DNA of 64,000 nt, taken from Streptomyces spectabilis. Lineage in GTDB: Bacteria > Actinomycetota > Actinomycetes > Streptomycetales > Streptomycetaceae. Both the position numbers and the translations under genes were made by a program. Of this stretch, positions 7,221-15,371 are shown piece after piece. The DNA lies in contig NZ_CP023690.1 of NCBI RefSeq assembly GCF_008704795.1, positions 6,086,501-6,150,500 on the forward strand, given 5' to 3'. The notes under the pieces were generated by a model. That model saw only the letters and a program-made list of their open reading frames with translations. It was not told where the DNA came from and made no database searches. Every line of letters starts with the position of its first letter. Positions within the stretch are counted from its first letter, which is position 1.

Positions 7221-8891
7221 ATGTCGCGAGTTCCAGGGTGGCGCCGCCGCGTCGGCGCGGGCCTGACCAGGCTGGGTGAACGCCTGGACACGGGCCGTGC
7301 CCAGGGCGGCCAGGACACCCCCGAACCGGAGCCGGCCGCCGTCGGCCGGGACGAGCCGTCCGACGCGTCCGTCGTATCCGATGTATCCGATACGTCCAGT
7401 GCCCCTGGTGTGTCCGGTGCTGTCGGCGAGGGTCTGACGGCCGGAGCCGCCCTTCCCGGACCCGCCGAGGCCGAGGACGCCGCCCCCGACGGCACGCACG
7501 CGCGCGCCGACGACTCCGCGCCCGCCGCGCGGCCCGCCGCCGAGGACGGCGCCGCCCCCGGGGAGCACGCCCCGGGGGGCACGAAGCTGTCGCTGCGCAA
7601 GCGGTACGCCGACATGGTGCGGCACGCCGCCGACGCGCGGGCCGACGCCGAGGGCCGGGCCCGGGGCGAGGACCCGTCCGACGCGGACGACGCCGCGGCC
7701 GCGGACCAGGTGCCCGCGCCGCCCGCCTACGCGCCCGCCATAGCGGCGCGGCCCGACCCCGTGGCCGCCGTGCCGTGGGGCATGCGGGTCGCCGCCGAGG
7801 CCGGGTGGCGGCTGCTCGTGCTCGCGGGCACCGTCTGGGTCCTGATGAAGGTCATCAGCGCGGTCCAGCTCGTGGTGTTCGCGTTCGTCGCCGCGCTGCT
7901 CATCACGGCGCTGCTGCAGCCGACCGTGGCCCGGCTCAGCAGGCTCGGTCTGCCGCGCGGGCTCGCCACGATGGTCACCGCCGTGCTCGGCTTCGTGATC
8001 ATGGGGCTCGTGGGCTGGTTCGTGGTCTGGCAGGTCATGGAGAACGTCGACACGCTCTCCAGCCAAATCCAGGACGGCATCGAGGACTTGCGCAAGTGGC
8101 TGCTCAACAGCCCCTTCCACGTCACCGAGGACCAGATCAACGACATCGCGAAGAGCCTGCGCGAAGCGGTGGGTGCCAACTCCGAGGAGATCACCTCCGC
8201 GAGCCTCGAAGGCGTCACCGTCATCATGGAGGCCCTCACCGGCATCCTCCTCGCGGTGTTCTCCACGCTCTTCCTGCTGTACGACGGGCCGCGCATCTGG
8301 AAGTGGTTCCTCCGGCTCGTGCCCGCCGCGGCCCGGCCCGGCGTCGCGGGGGCGGGGCCGCAGGCGTGGCGCACGCTCACCGCGTATGTGCGGGGCACGG
8401 TGATAGTGGCCCTCATCGACGCCGTCTTCATCGGGCTCGGGATCTACTTCCTGGGCGTGCCCATGGCCGTGCCGCTGGCCGTCTTCATTTTCCTGTTCGC
8501 GTTCATCCCGCTGGTGGGCGCGGTGATCTCCGGCGCGCTCGCGGTCGTCGTCGCGCTGGTCACGCAGGGCGTGTTCACGGCCGTGATGTCGCTCGTGGTG
8601 GTCCTCGCGGTGCAGCAGATCGAGGGGCACATCCTCCAGCCGTTCATCCTTGGCCGCGCGGTGCGGGTGCACCCGCTGGCCGTGGTGCTCTCCGTGGCGG
8701 CCGGGGGCATGGTGGCCGGGATCGGGGGAGCGGTGGTGGCCGTGCCGCTCGTGGCCGTGACGAACACGGTGGTCGGGCACTTGCGTGCCTACTCCCGAGA
8801 ACTGGCCCTTCGCCAGGCCGAAGCGGTGGCGGACACGGCCCCGGCTCCGGAGCAGCTTCCCTCCCCGCCCACCCGCCCCTCCTCGGGCTGA
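7221..8891 (+). CDS. AI-2E / PerM family membrane permease
   Basis: Integral membrane protein of 556 residues from the AI-2E exporter (PerM, formerly UPF0118) family. A long hydrophilic N-terminus (about 1-180), rich in Ala, Asp and Pro, precedes the membrane part. Eight or so hydrophobic helices follow, starting WRLLVLAGTVWVLMKVISAV. The periplasmic-type loop ENVDTLSSQIQDGIEDLRKWL and the signature FIFLFAFIPLVGAVISG with QQIEGHILQPFILGRAV are diagnostic. Family members export AI-2 or other small solutes or act as ion antiporters; the substrate here is unknown. The low-complexity N-terminal extension is longer than in most family members. The ATG has GAAGAGGA upstream. A homologue lies in the equivalent M. 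tuberculosis region (Rv1101c, from memory). Confidence 0.9.
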   Translation: MSRVPGWRRRVGAGLTRLGERLDTGRAQGGQDTPEPEPAAVGRDEPSDASVVSDVSDTSSAPGVSGAVGEGLTAGAALPGPAEAEDAAPDGTHARADDSAPAARPAAEDGAAPGEHAPGGTKLSLRKRYADMVRHAADARADAEGRARGEDPSDADDAAAADQVPAPPAYAPAIAARPDPVAAVPWGMRVAAEAGWRLLVLAGTVWVLMKVISAVQLVVFAFVAALLITALLQPTVARLSRLGLPRGLATMVTAVLGFVIMGLVGWFVVWQVMENVDTLSSQIQDGIEDLRKWLLNSPFHVTEDQINDIAKSLREAVGANSEEITSASLEGVTVIMEALTGILLAVFSTLFLLYDGPRIWKWFLRLVPAAARPGVAGAGPQAWRTLTAYVRGTVIVALIDAVFIGLGIYFLGVPMAVPLAVFIFLFAFIPLVGAVISGALAVVVALVTQGVFTAVMSLVVVLAVQQIEGHILQPFILGRAVRVHPLAVVLSVAAGGMVAGIGGAVVAVPLVAVTNTVVGHLRAYSRELALRQAEAVADTAPAPEQLPSPPTRPSSG

Positions 8892-8899
8892 CTCGGGCT

Positions 8900-8962
8900 G
8901 TTTCCTGCCGTCCGTACCCGCATCGCGCTGGCGCGCTCGTCCTCAAACGCCGGACGGGCTTG
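8900..8962. repeat. Dispersed repeat R1, single copy with flank
   Basis: CCTCAAACGCCGGACGGGCT at 8941-8960, preceded by GCATCGCGCTGGCGCGCTCGT. The same flank and core recur near 63001-63040. It starts just after the permease stop codon at 8891. Confidence 0.85.
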
Positions 8963-8981
8963 ATTCTCTGCCGGTACGCCG

Positions 8982-9015
8982 AAGGGCCCCGCTCGTGGGT
9001 ACGAGCGGGGCCTTT
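8982..9015. terminator. Hairpin terminator after the AI-2E family gene
   Basis: GGCCCCGCTCGT pairs with ACGAGCGGGGCC around a GGGT loop. The stem continues through AA/TT with one wobble and is followed by TTT on the plus strand. It separates the permease gene from the convergent ahpD gene. Confidence 0.88.
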
Positions 9016-9020
9016 CGACA

Positions 9021-9060
9021 GCGCCCCGAAGGGGCGCGGGGAACTGCGCGACCAGCCACG
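9021..9060 (-). repeat. Dispersed repeat R2 (terminator-like), copy 1
   Basis: Read on the minus strand the element runs CGTGGCTGGTCGCGCAGTTC followed by CCCGCGCCCCTTCGGGGCGC. The second half folds into a hairpin. It lies 4 bp past the ahpD stop codon. A near-identical copy is at 26411-26451, and a shorter related hairpin is near 11310-11328. Confidence 0.8.
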
Positions 9061-9064
9061 GCCG

Positions 9065-9601
9065 TCAGGCCAGGTGGGCCTCGGTCTCCAGGGTGACGCC
9101 GACGGCCTGGATCACGGAGGCGATCTTGAAGGCCTCCTGGATCGTGTCGCGGTCCACACCGGCCTTGCGCAGCACCTGCTCGTGCGAGTCGAGGCACATG
9201 CCGCAGCCGTTGATCGCGGAGACCGCGAGCGACCAGAGCTCGAAGTCGACCTTCTCCACGCCCGGGTTGCCGATGACGTTCATCCGCAGGCCCGCGCGCA
9301 TCGTCCCGTACTCCGGGTCGGAGAGCAGGTGGCGCGTGCGGTAGAAGACGTTGTTCATCGCCATGATGGCGGCCGCGGACTTGGCCGCGGTGTACGCCTC
9401 GGGGGAGAGGTTCGCCTTCGCCTCGGGCTCCAGCTCGCGCAGCACCCGCGCGGAGCGCGAGGCGATCGCGCAGGCGAGCACCGTGCCCCAGAGCTGCTGC
9501 TTGGGCAGCTCGGAGTTGCCGATGACCGAGCCGAGGTTCAGCTTCAGGTCCTTGGCGTAGTCCGGGACGGCGGCCTTCAGCTCATCGAGGGCCATGCTCA
9601 C
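9065..9601 (-). CDS. ahpD: Alkyl hydroperoxidase AhpD
   Basis: Thiol reductase of the carboxymuconolactone decarboxylase fold; with AhpC it destroys organic peroxides and H2O2, in mycobacteria passing electrons from lipoamide to AhpC. 178 residues, normal length. The redox pair is Cys133 and Cys136 in [11 protein letters not shown], with His140 completing the proton relay. The GTG at 9601 overlaps the ahpC stop in a GTGA arrangement; an ATG six bases further in is an alternative start. It is the second gene of the ahpC-ahpD operon, with translation probably coupled, and is divergent from oxyR, its expected activator. Confidence 0.96.
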   Translation of the reverse strand: MSMALDELKAAVPDYAKDLKLNLGSVIGNSELPKQQLWGTVLACAIASRSARVLRELEPEAKANLSPEAYTAAKSAAAIMAMNNVFYRTRHLLSDPEYGTMRAGLRMNVIGNPGVEKVDFELWSLAVSAINGCGMCLDSHEQVLRKAGVDRDTIQEAFKIASVIQAVGVTLETEAHLA

Positions 9602-10152
9602 TCACCGGCCAGGAGCGCGACCGCGTCCAGGGTGTCCTCGCCCTTGCTCCAGTTGCAGGGGCACAGCTCGTCCGTCTGGAGAGCGTCGAGGACCCGCAGG
9701 ACCTCCTTGGGGTTACGGCCGACGGAACCGGCGGTCACCATCGTGAACTGGATCTCGTTGTTCTGGTCGACGATGAAGACGGCGCGCTGCGCGAAGCCGT
9801 CCTCGCCCTCGATGCCGAGGTCACGCATGAGCTCGTGCTTGGAGTCGGCCAGCATCGGGAAGGGCAGGTCGGTCAGGTCCGGGTGGTCCTTGCGCCAGGC
9901 GTGGTGCACGAACTCGGAGTCGCCGGAGAAGCCGAGGACCTGGGCGTCACGGTCGGCGAACTCGTCGTTCAGCTTGCCGAAGGCCGCGATCTCGGTCGGG
10001 CACACGAAGGTGAAGTCCTTGGGCCACGCGAAGACGATCTTCCACTTGCCCTCGTAGGTCTTGTGGTTGATCTGCTCGAACTCCTTGCCCTTCTCCAGCG
10101 AGACACAGGCAGTCAGGTCGAACTCGGGGAACTTGTCACCAACAGTGAGCAC
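9598..10152 (-). CDS. ahpC: Peroxiredoxin AhpC
   Basis: Two-Cys peroxiredoxin that reduces hydrogen peroxide and alkyl hydroperoxides in the cytoplasm. The peroxidatic Cys51 is in DFTFVCPTE; the resolving cysteines are in the C-terminal LCPCNWSKG. The GTG at 10152 gives 184 residues, matching Streptomyces AhpC, and has AAGGAG five bases upstream. A GTG six bases earlier abuts that ribosome-binding site and is rejected; the longer open frame is non-coding. First gene of the ahpC-ahpD operon, transcribed divergently from oxyR across a 130-bp regulatory region. In S. coelicolor this operon is known to be induced by peroxide through OxyR. Confidence 0.97.
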   Translation of the reverse strand: MLTVGDKFPEFDLTACVSLEKGKEFEQINHKTYEGKWKIVFAWPKDFTFVCPTEIAAFGKLNDEFADRDAQVLGFSGDSEFVHHAWRKDHPDLTDLPFPMLADSKHELMRDLGIEGEDGFAQRAVFIVDQNNEIQFTMVTAGSVGRNPKEVLRVLDALQTDELCPCNWSKGEDTLDAVALLAGE

Positions 10153-10282
10153 GCGCACTCCTTGCAGCGGAGGAAACCCTGGTCGAGGGAATCCAAGGGG
10201 TTGGACTCCAGTGATCGTGGCACAGGGTGCATTGATTAGGGAAATAGCTACACTGGGTCGCGTTGATTGGAGGTAGCTATCA
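10153..10282. promoter_or_regulatory. Divergent ahpC / oxyR control region with repeated motif
   Basis: The region is AT-rich compared with its flanks. It contains two direct copies of TTGATTNGG...TAGCTA: TTGATTAGGGAAATAGCTA at 10232-10250 and TTGATTGGAGGTAGCTA at 10263-10279. The inner parts also form an inverted pair, ATAGCTAC (10244-10251) and GTAGCTAT (10273-10280). LysR-type activators bind such interrupted dyads, so this is the likely OxyR target for both promoters. The second copy overlaps the oxyR ribosome-binding site GGAGG, suggesting autoregulation. Binding itself is inferred. Confidence 0.7.
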
Positions 10283-11221
10283 GTGGCTGCCGTAAATAGG
10301 GGCAAGCAACCCAGTCTGGCGCAGCTGCGCGCCTTCGCCGCCGTCGCCGAGCATCTGCACTTCCGGGACGCCGCGGCGGCGATCGGGATGAGCCAGCCCG
10401 CGCTGTCCGGTGCCGTCTCCGCGCTCGAGGAGGCACTGGGTGTCCAGCTCCTGGAGCGGACCACCCGCAAGGTGCTGCTCTCCCCGGCCGGTGAGCGGCT
10501 CGCCGTGCGCGCCAAGGCCGTCCTCGGCGAGGTCGAGGCGCTCCTGGAGGAGGCGGACGCCGTGAAGGCGCCGTTCACGGGCGCGCTCCGGCTCGGCGTG
10601 ATCCCGACCGTGGCGCCGTACCTGCTGCCGACGGTGCTCGCGCTCGTCCACGAGAAGTATCCGCACCTGGATCTCCAGGTGCACGAGGAGCAGACGTCCT
10701 CGCTGCTCGAAGGCCTGGGAGCGGGGCGGCTCGACCTGCTGCTCCTCGCGGTGCCGCTCGGGGTGCCCGGTGTCACCGAACTGCCCCTGTTCGACGAGGA
10801 CTTCGTCCTGGTCACACCGCTCGACCACTGGCTGGGCGGCCGGGAGGGGATTCCCCGCGAGGCGCTGCGGGAGCTGAATCTGCTGCTGCTCGACGAGGGG
10901 CACTGCCTGCGGGACCAGGCCCTGGACATCTGCCGCGAGGCGGGCCGCGCCGACGCGCCCGTCACCACGACCGCCGCCGGGCTCTCCACCCTGGTGCAGC
11001 TCGTGGCCGGCGGGCTCGGGGTGACGCTGCTTCCGCGGACCGCCGTGCGCGTCGAGACCAGCCGCAGCAGCCAGTTGCTCACCGGATACTTCGCCGATCC
11101 CGCGCCCACGAGGCGCGTCGCGCTGGCGATGCGGTCGGGGGCGGCCCGGGGCGCCGAATACGCGGAGCTGGCCGAGGCGTTGCGGGGGGCCTTGCGGCCC
11201 CTGCCCGTGCGGGTGCTCTAA
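10283..11221 (+). CDS. oxyR: Peroxide-sensing LysR-type regulator OxyR
   Basis: Transcription activator that senses H2O2 by disulfide formation and switches on ahpCD. 312 residues: N-terminal winged helix-turn-helix (QLRAFAAVAEHLHFRDAAAAIGMSQPALS, about 15-45) and a substrate-binding-type regulatory domain (about 95-300). Two sensor cysteines, Cys208 and Cys217, lie in GHCLRDQALDIC, the same nine-residue spacing as Cys199/Cys208 in E. coli OxyR. GTG start with GGAGG 10 bases upstream. Divergent from ahpC; a perfect hairpin terminator follows. Confidence 0.96.
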   Translation: MAAVNRGKQPSLAQLRAFAAVAEHLHFRDAAAAIGMSQPALSGAVSALEEALGVQLLERTTRKVLLSPAGERLAVRAKAVLGEVEALLEEADAVKAPFTGALRLGVIPTVAPYLLPTVLALVHEKYPHLDLQVHEEQTSSLLEGLGAGRLDLLLLAVPLGVPGVTELPLFDEDFVLVTPLDHWLGGREGIPREALRELNLLLLDEGHCLRDQALDICREAGRADAPVTTTAAGLSTLVQLVAGGLGVTLLPRTAVRVETSRSSQLLTGYFADPAPTRRVALAMRSGAARGAEYAELAEALRGALRPLPVRVL

Positions 11222-11334
11222 CGCCGCTGTGGTGGGTGTGGTCTGTCGGCTTGCCGCTGACTGGGGCTGGGCGCGCCCACGCGGCGGAGCCGCATATGGA
11301 CACAGTCCCGCGCCCCTTCGGGGGCGCCCATGCC

Positions 11335-11368
11335 GCTGGGGCGGGAGTTCATGAACTCCCGCCCCAGC
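11335..11368. terminator. 34-bp perfect palindromic terminator between oxyR and the ABC permease
   Basis: Arms GCTGGGGCGGGAGTTCA and TGAACTCCCGCCCCAGC are perfectly complementary with no spacer, so a tight loop forms at the centre. It lies between the convergent oxyR and ABC permease genes and should end both transcripts. Confidence 0.9.
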
Positions 11369-11385
11369 AGACGTACGTACCCGCG

Positions 11386-13824
11386 TCACTCCGTTCGCAA
11401 GCCGTCCGGGCGCATCATCCGCCACAGCGGTGGCAGGCTCAGGGCCGTCACGACCGCGACCAGGACCGCGCCCGCTCCCGCCAGCGGGAGGAACACCAGC
11501 CAGTCCGTGACCTGCTTGGCGATCATGCGGCACATCACGGCGCCGAGGGCCAGGCCGCCGGCGACGGCGAGGGCGAGGCCGAGCGCCACGGGGATGGCGG
11601 TCTGCCACAGGACCGACCAGCCCATCGAGGTGCGGCGGGTGCCGAAGGCGGTCAGGGCCGCGAGCAGGCGCTTGCGCTCGCGGAGCTGCTCCAGCATGGA
11701 CACCAGCATGGACGCGGCGATCAGCATCATCGTGGCGACGGCACCGGCCTGCAGGCCCTTCTGGACGGACGCGTACTGCTTGTCGCGCTCCATCAGGCGG
11801 ATGGTCATCACGCGCACCAGCGGATCCATGCGGGCCGCGGTGTTGCGCACGTACTCCTCGGCGTCCGGCACGCTCCGGTCGATCTGGACCATGGCGTTGG
11901 TCGAGGCGTCGGCCATGCGGTCCACGTCGACGGCGCGCGGCGTGGCGAAGATGCCGTAGTACTCGTCGCCCACCGGGTCGGGCCGGGACTGCACGGTCCG
12001 GGTCGACTTCGGCAGCGTCCACGGAGAGTGCTTGCCGCGCGGCTTGCTGCCGTCGTAGCGGAACCAGGATTCGGAGTTGAGGTCGACCGGCTTGCCGGGG
12101 CGGGCCACCATCTCGACCTGCGCGGTCGACTCCCGGTCCCCGGAGCGCACGATGAACGTGTCGCCGTTCGTACAGGACTTGACGCGGGCGAGTTCGCGCA
12201 GCGTCTCGCAGGTGCCGACGCGCAGCTCCGTGGTGGGCCGGTAGCCGTCGGACTCCTGGCCCTTGGGCAGCTTGCCGGGCTTGACGACGTACGCCGAGAC
12301 GCTGCCCATGACGCTCTTGACGCCCTTGGTGGCGCGGAAGTCGTCGATCATGCGCTGCGCGAGCGCGCCGCTGGCCTGCGACGAGTGCACGCTGAGCTGG
12401 GCGCGGCGCGGGTCGCTGTCCGTGACGGTGTTGAAGTCGTCGTGCATGGACGCGAAGAGCATCTGCAGGGCGACGGCGCCCGCCACCGCGACCGTGATCC
12501 CGCTGACCGCGCGGGCCGCGGTGCCGCTGCTCAACTGCAGCCGGCGGGTGGCCAGCTGCCAGGGCACGGGCCCGCCGCGCAGCTTGGCCACGGCGGCCTC
12601 GACGAGCCAGGGCAGCAGCGTGGCGAGGCCGACGAGGGCGAGGGTCGCGCCGACGGCGATGACGTAGACGTGCACGTCGGCCGTGGTGGACTGGGTCGAG
12701 ATGCGGTCCTGGCCGAGCAGGATCCCGAGGCCGACGACCGGAAGCAGCAGCCGCCACCACAGGCGGCGCTTGCGCGGCGCCGAGCTGCGGACGACGCCAA
12801 GGGGCTCGATGGTGACCGCGCGCAGCGACACCAGGGTGACCACCACCGCGGAGACGGGCACGGTCACGAGGATCAGGGCGGCGAGCCCCGGCAGCGGCAC
12901 CATGTCGGACGGGAAGGCGCTGACCTTCCAGATGTCGACCATGCCGACCAGCTGCCGGGCGAGCAGGAAGAACCCGGCGCCCGCGACGAGCCCGAGCAGC
13001 GCCCCGCAGAGCGCCTCGCCCGCCGCGATCCGCCGCACCGCCCGCCGGTCCGCGCCGACCAGGCGCAGCGCGGCCAGTCGCTGGTCGCGGCGCTCGCCGC
13101 CGAAGCGGACCGCGGTGCCGATGAAGATGACCACCGGGGTGAGCAGGACGACGCAGATCAGCACGATGAGGACGACCAGGAGCGGGTCGAGGGGCTCGGC
13201 GGGCTCCTTGTAGCCGAAGGACTGCGTGCGGTAGGCGCCGTCGCTCTTGGTCAGGGAGTCGGAGCCGAGGTAGTAGTACAGCTCCTTGGGGTGCATCAGG
13301 CCCGCGTCGCCGATGGTGCCCGCCTGGCGGTACTGGCTGAAGCGCTCCTTGAGGAGCTTGCCCCCGGAGCTGTTCATCAGGTCCCGCAGGGCGGGCGAGA
13401 CGACCATCTCGCCGGGCCCGGGCAGGGAGCCGAGGCCGGGCGGCAGGACCGGCCGCTTGCCGTCGGCGCGCAGCATGCGGCCGTTGATCTCGGAGTCGCC
13501 GAAGTCGGTGCCCACGTTGATGGACAGGACCGACGTGTCACCGGGCTCGACCTGCTTGCCGTTCATCTCGGCGAGCGGGGTGCGCGCCGTGGAGCGGGCG
13601 TCGCGCTTGTTCAGCATGTCCGGGACGGACGCGGCGCCGAGCAGCAGCGCCACGCCGAGGCCCACGCCGACGGCCGTGAGGATCGTGCGGGTCCAGCCCT
13701 GCCGACCGCCGCCGACCGCGAAGCGCAGGCCCATGGCCAGGTCGCGGAGCCAGGCGCGGACGCCGGTGGGGCCGACGGGCGCGGCGGGCGCCGCCACGGC
13801 CGGCTTGGTCCGGGTCGTGCTCAT
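11386..13824 (-). CDS. ABC transporter permease, FtsX/MacB-type
   Basis: Membrane subunit of an ABC exporter or mechanotransmission complex. 812 residues from the ATG at 13824, whose ATGA overlaps the stop of the ATPase gene. One TM helix near residues 40-60 (TILTAVGVGLGVALLLGAAS) is followed by a large extracytoplasmic domain, then three TM helices with the FtsX-type segment RDQRLAALRLVGADRRAVRRI. A second half carries another extracytoplasmic region and a C-terminal three-helix FtsX block, so this is a duplicated FtsX protein. Last gene of the PadR-ATPase-permease operon. Such systems handle antimicrobial peptides, lipids or envelope signals; the substrate is unknown. Confidence 0.93.
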   Translation of the reverse strand: MSTTRTKPAVAAPAAPVGPTGVRAWLRDLAMGLRFAVGGGRQGWTRTILTAVGVGLGVALLLGAASVPDMLNKRDARSTARTPLAEMNGKQVEPGDTSVLSINVGTDFGDSEINGRMLRADGKRPVLPPGLGSLPGPGEMVVSPALRDLMNSSGGKLLKERFSQYRQAGTIGDAGLMHPKELYYYLGSDSLTKSDGAYRTQSFGYKEPAEPLDPLLVVLIVLICVVLLTPVVIFIGTAVRFGGERRDQRLAALRLVGADRRAVRRIAAGEALCGALLGLVAGAGFFLLARQLVGMVDIWKVSAFPSDMVPLPGLAALILVTVPVSAVVVTLVSLRAVTIEPLGVVRSSAPRKRRLWWRLLLPVVGLGILLGQDRISTQSTTADVHVYVIAVGATLALVGLATLLPWLVEAAVAKLRGGPVPWQLATRRLQLSSGTAARAVSGITVAVAGAVALQMLFASMHDDFNTVTDSDPRRAQLSVHSSQASGALAQRMIDDFRATKGVKSVMGSVSAYVVKPGKLPKGQESDGYRPTTELRVGTCETLRELARVKSCTNGDTFIVRSGDRESTAQVEMVARPGKPVDLNSESWFRYDGSKPRGKHSPWTLPKSTRTVQSRPDPVGDEYYGIFATPRAVDVDRMADASTNAMVQIDRSVPDAEEYVRNTAARMDPLVRVMTIRLMERDKQYASVQKGLQAGAVATMMLIAASMLVSMLEQLRERKRLLAALTAFGTRRTSMGWSVLWQTAIPVALGLALAVAGGLALGAVMCRMIAKQVTDWLVFLPLAGAGAVLVAVVTALSLPPLWRMMRPDGLRTE

Positions 13825-14507
13825 ACGAGGCGCTCCATGTCCCGTGACTTGCCGTCGCGGACGACGATCTCGCGGTCGGAGTACGCGGCGACGCGGGTCT
13901 CGTGCGTGACCAGGACGACGGCGGCGTTGGTGGACCGGGCGGCGTCGGTGAGCAGCTCCATCACGCGCTCGCCGTTGAGCGAGTCGAGCGCGCCCGTGGG
14001 CTCGTCGGCGAAGACCACGCGCGGGCTGGTGGCGAGCGCGCGGGCCACGGCGACGCGCTGGCCCTGGCCGCCGGAGACCTCGCCGGGGCGCTTGGCGCGC
14101 ACGTCGTCGACCTCCAGGCGCTCCATCCAGGACAGGGCGGTGCGCTCGGCGTCCTTGCGCTTGGCGCCGTTGAGCCGCAGCGGAAGGGCCACGTTCTCGA
14201 CGCAGGTCAGCTCCGGCACGAGCTGCCCGAACTGGAAGACGAAGCCGAACTCGCTGCGCCGCAGCGCGCTCAGGCCGGTGTCCGTCATCGACGTCAATGA
14301 GCGGCCGTTGTACGAGATTTCGCCCGCGTCGGGACGCACGATCCCGGCCAGACAGTGCAGGAGCGTGGACTTGCCGGAGCCGGAGGGGCCCATGACGGCG
14401 ACGACCTCGCCGGGGTGTATGGAGAACTCGGCGTCGTCGAGCGCGGTCGTGGGCCCGTAGGCCTTGCGCAGGCCGTGTGCGGCGAGCAGGGAACCGGCGG
14501 GGGTCAT
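13821..14507 (-). CDS. ABC transporter ATP-binding protein, MacB/LolD type
   Basis: ATPase that powers the downstream FtsX-type permease at the cytoplasmic face of the membrane. The ATG at 14507 gives 228 residues, standard for the family. Motifs in order: Walker A GPSGSGKS (about 41-48), Q-loop FVFQFGQLVPELT, signature VSGGQGQRVAVARAL, Walker B VVFADEPTGALD and switch His in VTHETRVA. Its start overlaps the PadR gene stop by ATGA and its stop overlaps the permease start, so the three genes are translationally coupled. Confidence 0.96.
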   Translation of the reverse strand: MTPAGSLLAAHGLRKAYGPTTALDDAEFSIHPGEVVAVMGPSGSGKSTLLHCLAGIVRPDAGEISYNGRSLTSMTDTGLSALRRSEFGFVFQFGQLVPELTCVENVALPLRLNGAKRKDAERTALSWMERLEVDDVRAKRPGEVSGGQGQRVAVARALATSPRVVFADEPTGALDSLNGERVMELLTDAARSTNAAVVLVTHETRVAAYSDREIVVRDGKSRDMERLV

Positions 14508-15031
14508 GCGGGGAGCACCTCCTTGGCGAGCCTGCCGAGGCGGGCACTGGTCAGCTCGAGCCAGCGCAGGTCGGCTTCGAGGTGGAACAGGGCGTGGTCG
14601 CAGATCAGCTGGTCGGCGAGGTCGCCCTTGCGCTTGCGGTCGGTGAGGATGCGCATCATGCGCAGGTGCTCGGACCGCTGGGTGTCGAGGATGTCGGCGG
14701 CGTCCCGGTGCGTGAGCAGCGCGAGGACGACCTTGGTGTAGAGCGTCGACTGGAGGTACGGCTCGGGCTTCTCCGGCGTCGCGAGCCACCGCTGGACGTC
14801 GGTGACGCCCGCCTCGGTGATGGCGTACCGCTTGCGCTCGGGGCCGTCGCCCGCCTCTATGCCGTCGACCTCGACGAGGCCGTTCTTCAGCAGGCGCGAC
14901 ATGGTCGAGTAGACCTGGCCGTAGTGCAGCGGCTTGTCGTGCCCGAACTTCTCGTCGAAGGCGCGCTTGAGGTCGTAGCCGTGGCGCGGACCGGACTCCA
15001 GCAAGCCGAGGAGGGTGTGACCGATGGACAT
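14504..15031 (-). CDS. PadR-family transcriptional repressor of its own ABC transporter operon
   Basis: Winged-helix repressor of the PadR type, 175 residues from the ATG at 15031. The N-terminal domain (about 1-85) has TLLGLLESGPRHGYDLKRAFDEKF and the wing GDGPERKRYAITEAG; the C-terminal dimerisation helices run from about 100 to 175. A -10-like TATAGT ends seven bases before this ATG, so the mRNA is probably leaderless, which decides the start; a GTG seven codons earlier lies inside the operator. First gene of a fully overlapping operon with the ABC ATPase and permease. Autoregulation through the adjacent palindrome is inferred. PadR-ABC pairs elsewhere respond to antibiotics or amphiphiles. 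Confidence 0.93.
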   Translation of the reverse strand: MSIGHTLLGLLESGPRHGYDLKRAFDEKFGHDKPLHYGQVYSTMSRLLKNGLVEVDGIEAGDGPERKRYAITEAGVTDVQRWLATPEKPEPYLQSTLYTKVVLALLTHRDAADILDTQRSEHLRMMRILTDRKRKGDLADQLICDHALFHLEADLRWLELTSARLGRLAKEVLPA

Positions 15032-15371
15032 GCGGAGCACTATACACACCACGTATACGTGGTGTGTATACGTCGAGTGTGTAGCCGGCCCCGTGGTCGG
15101 CCGGGGGCAGCGGGTGTGACCACTCCGGCAGAAAGGGGAGGCAACCGTCCGCGCTTCCGAGGAGTCGATTCCGGTGGAGTGGCAAGGGTTCCCCTGGCAT
15201 GGGTGCTCATTGTCACGTCCGGAAAAGACCGGATCGGGCGCCTTTTGTCCTTGGGTGCGGTGTTAGCTTCATGAGCTGACCTGACCCGTGCGGGCAGTAC
15301 GAGAAGTACGAGAAGTACGGGACGCGCGAGCGGTACGAGACGACACGACGAGAAGCGGAGCGACGACAGTC
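15032..15371. other. Intergenic region between the PadR and penicillin-binding protein genes
   Basis: This 340-bp divergent gap holds the PadR palindrome at 15041-15070. Near 15300-15365 it also has a purine-rich stretch with repeats of GTACGAGAA in front of the penicillin-binding protein gene. A direct promoter for the latter is not obvious. No reading frame looks real. Confidence 0.5.
15041..15070. promoter_or_regulatory. 30-bp perfect palindrome, putative PadR operator
   Basis: The left arm TATACACACCACGTA is followed directly by its exact reverse complement TACGTGGTGTGTATA. The right end of the minus-strand reading supplies the TATAGT -10 box of the padR-type gene, so a bound repressor would cover the promoter. 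PadR proteins bind long inverted repeats of this kind. The match to this particular regulator is inference from position. Confidence 0.85.

Noticed and set aside
11236..14460. Very long plus-strand open frame (over 1000 codons) opposite the ABC transporter operon, and similar long frames opposite many genes
   Set aside because: High GC leaves few stop codons in the antisense frames. The translations are low-complexity Arg/Gly/His-rich, without motifs, and lie over clearly conserved genes.
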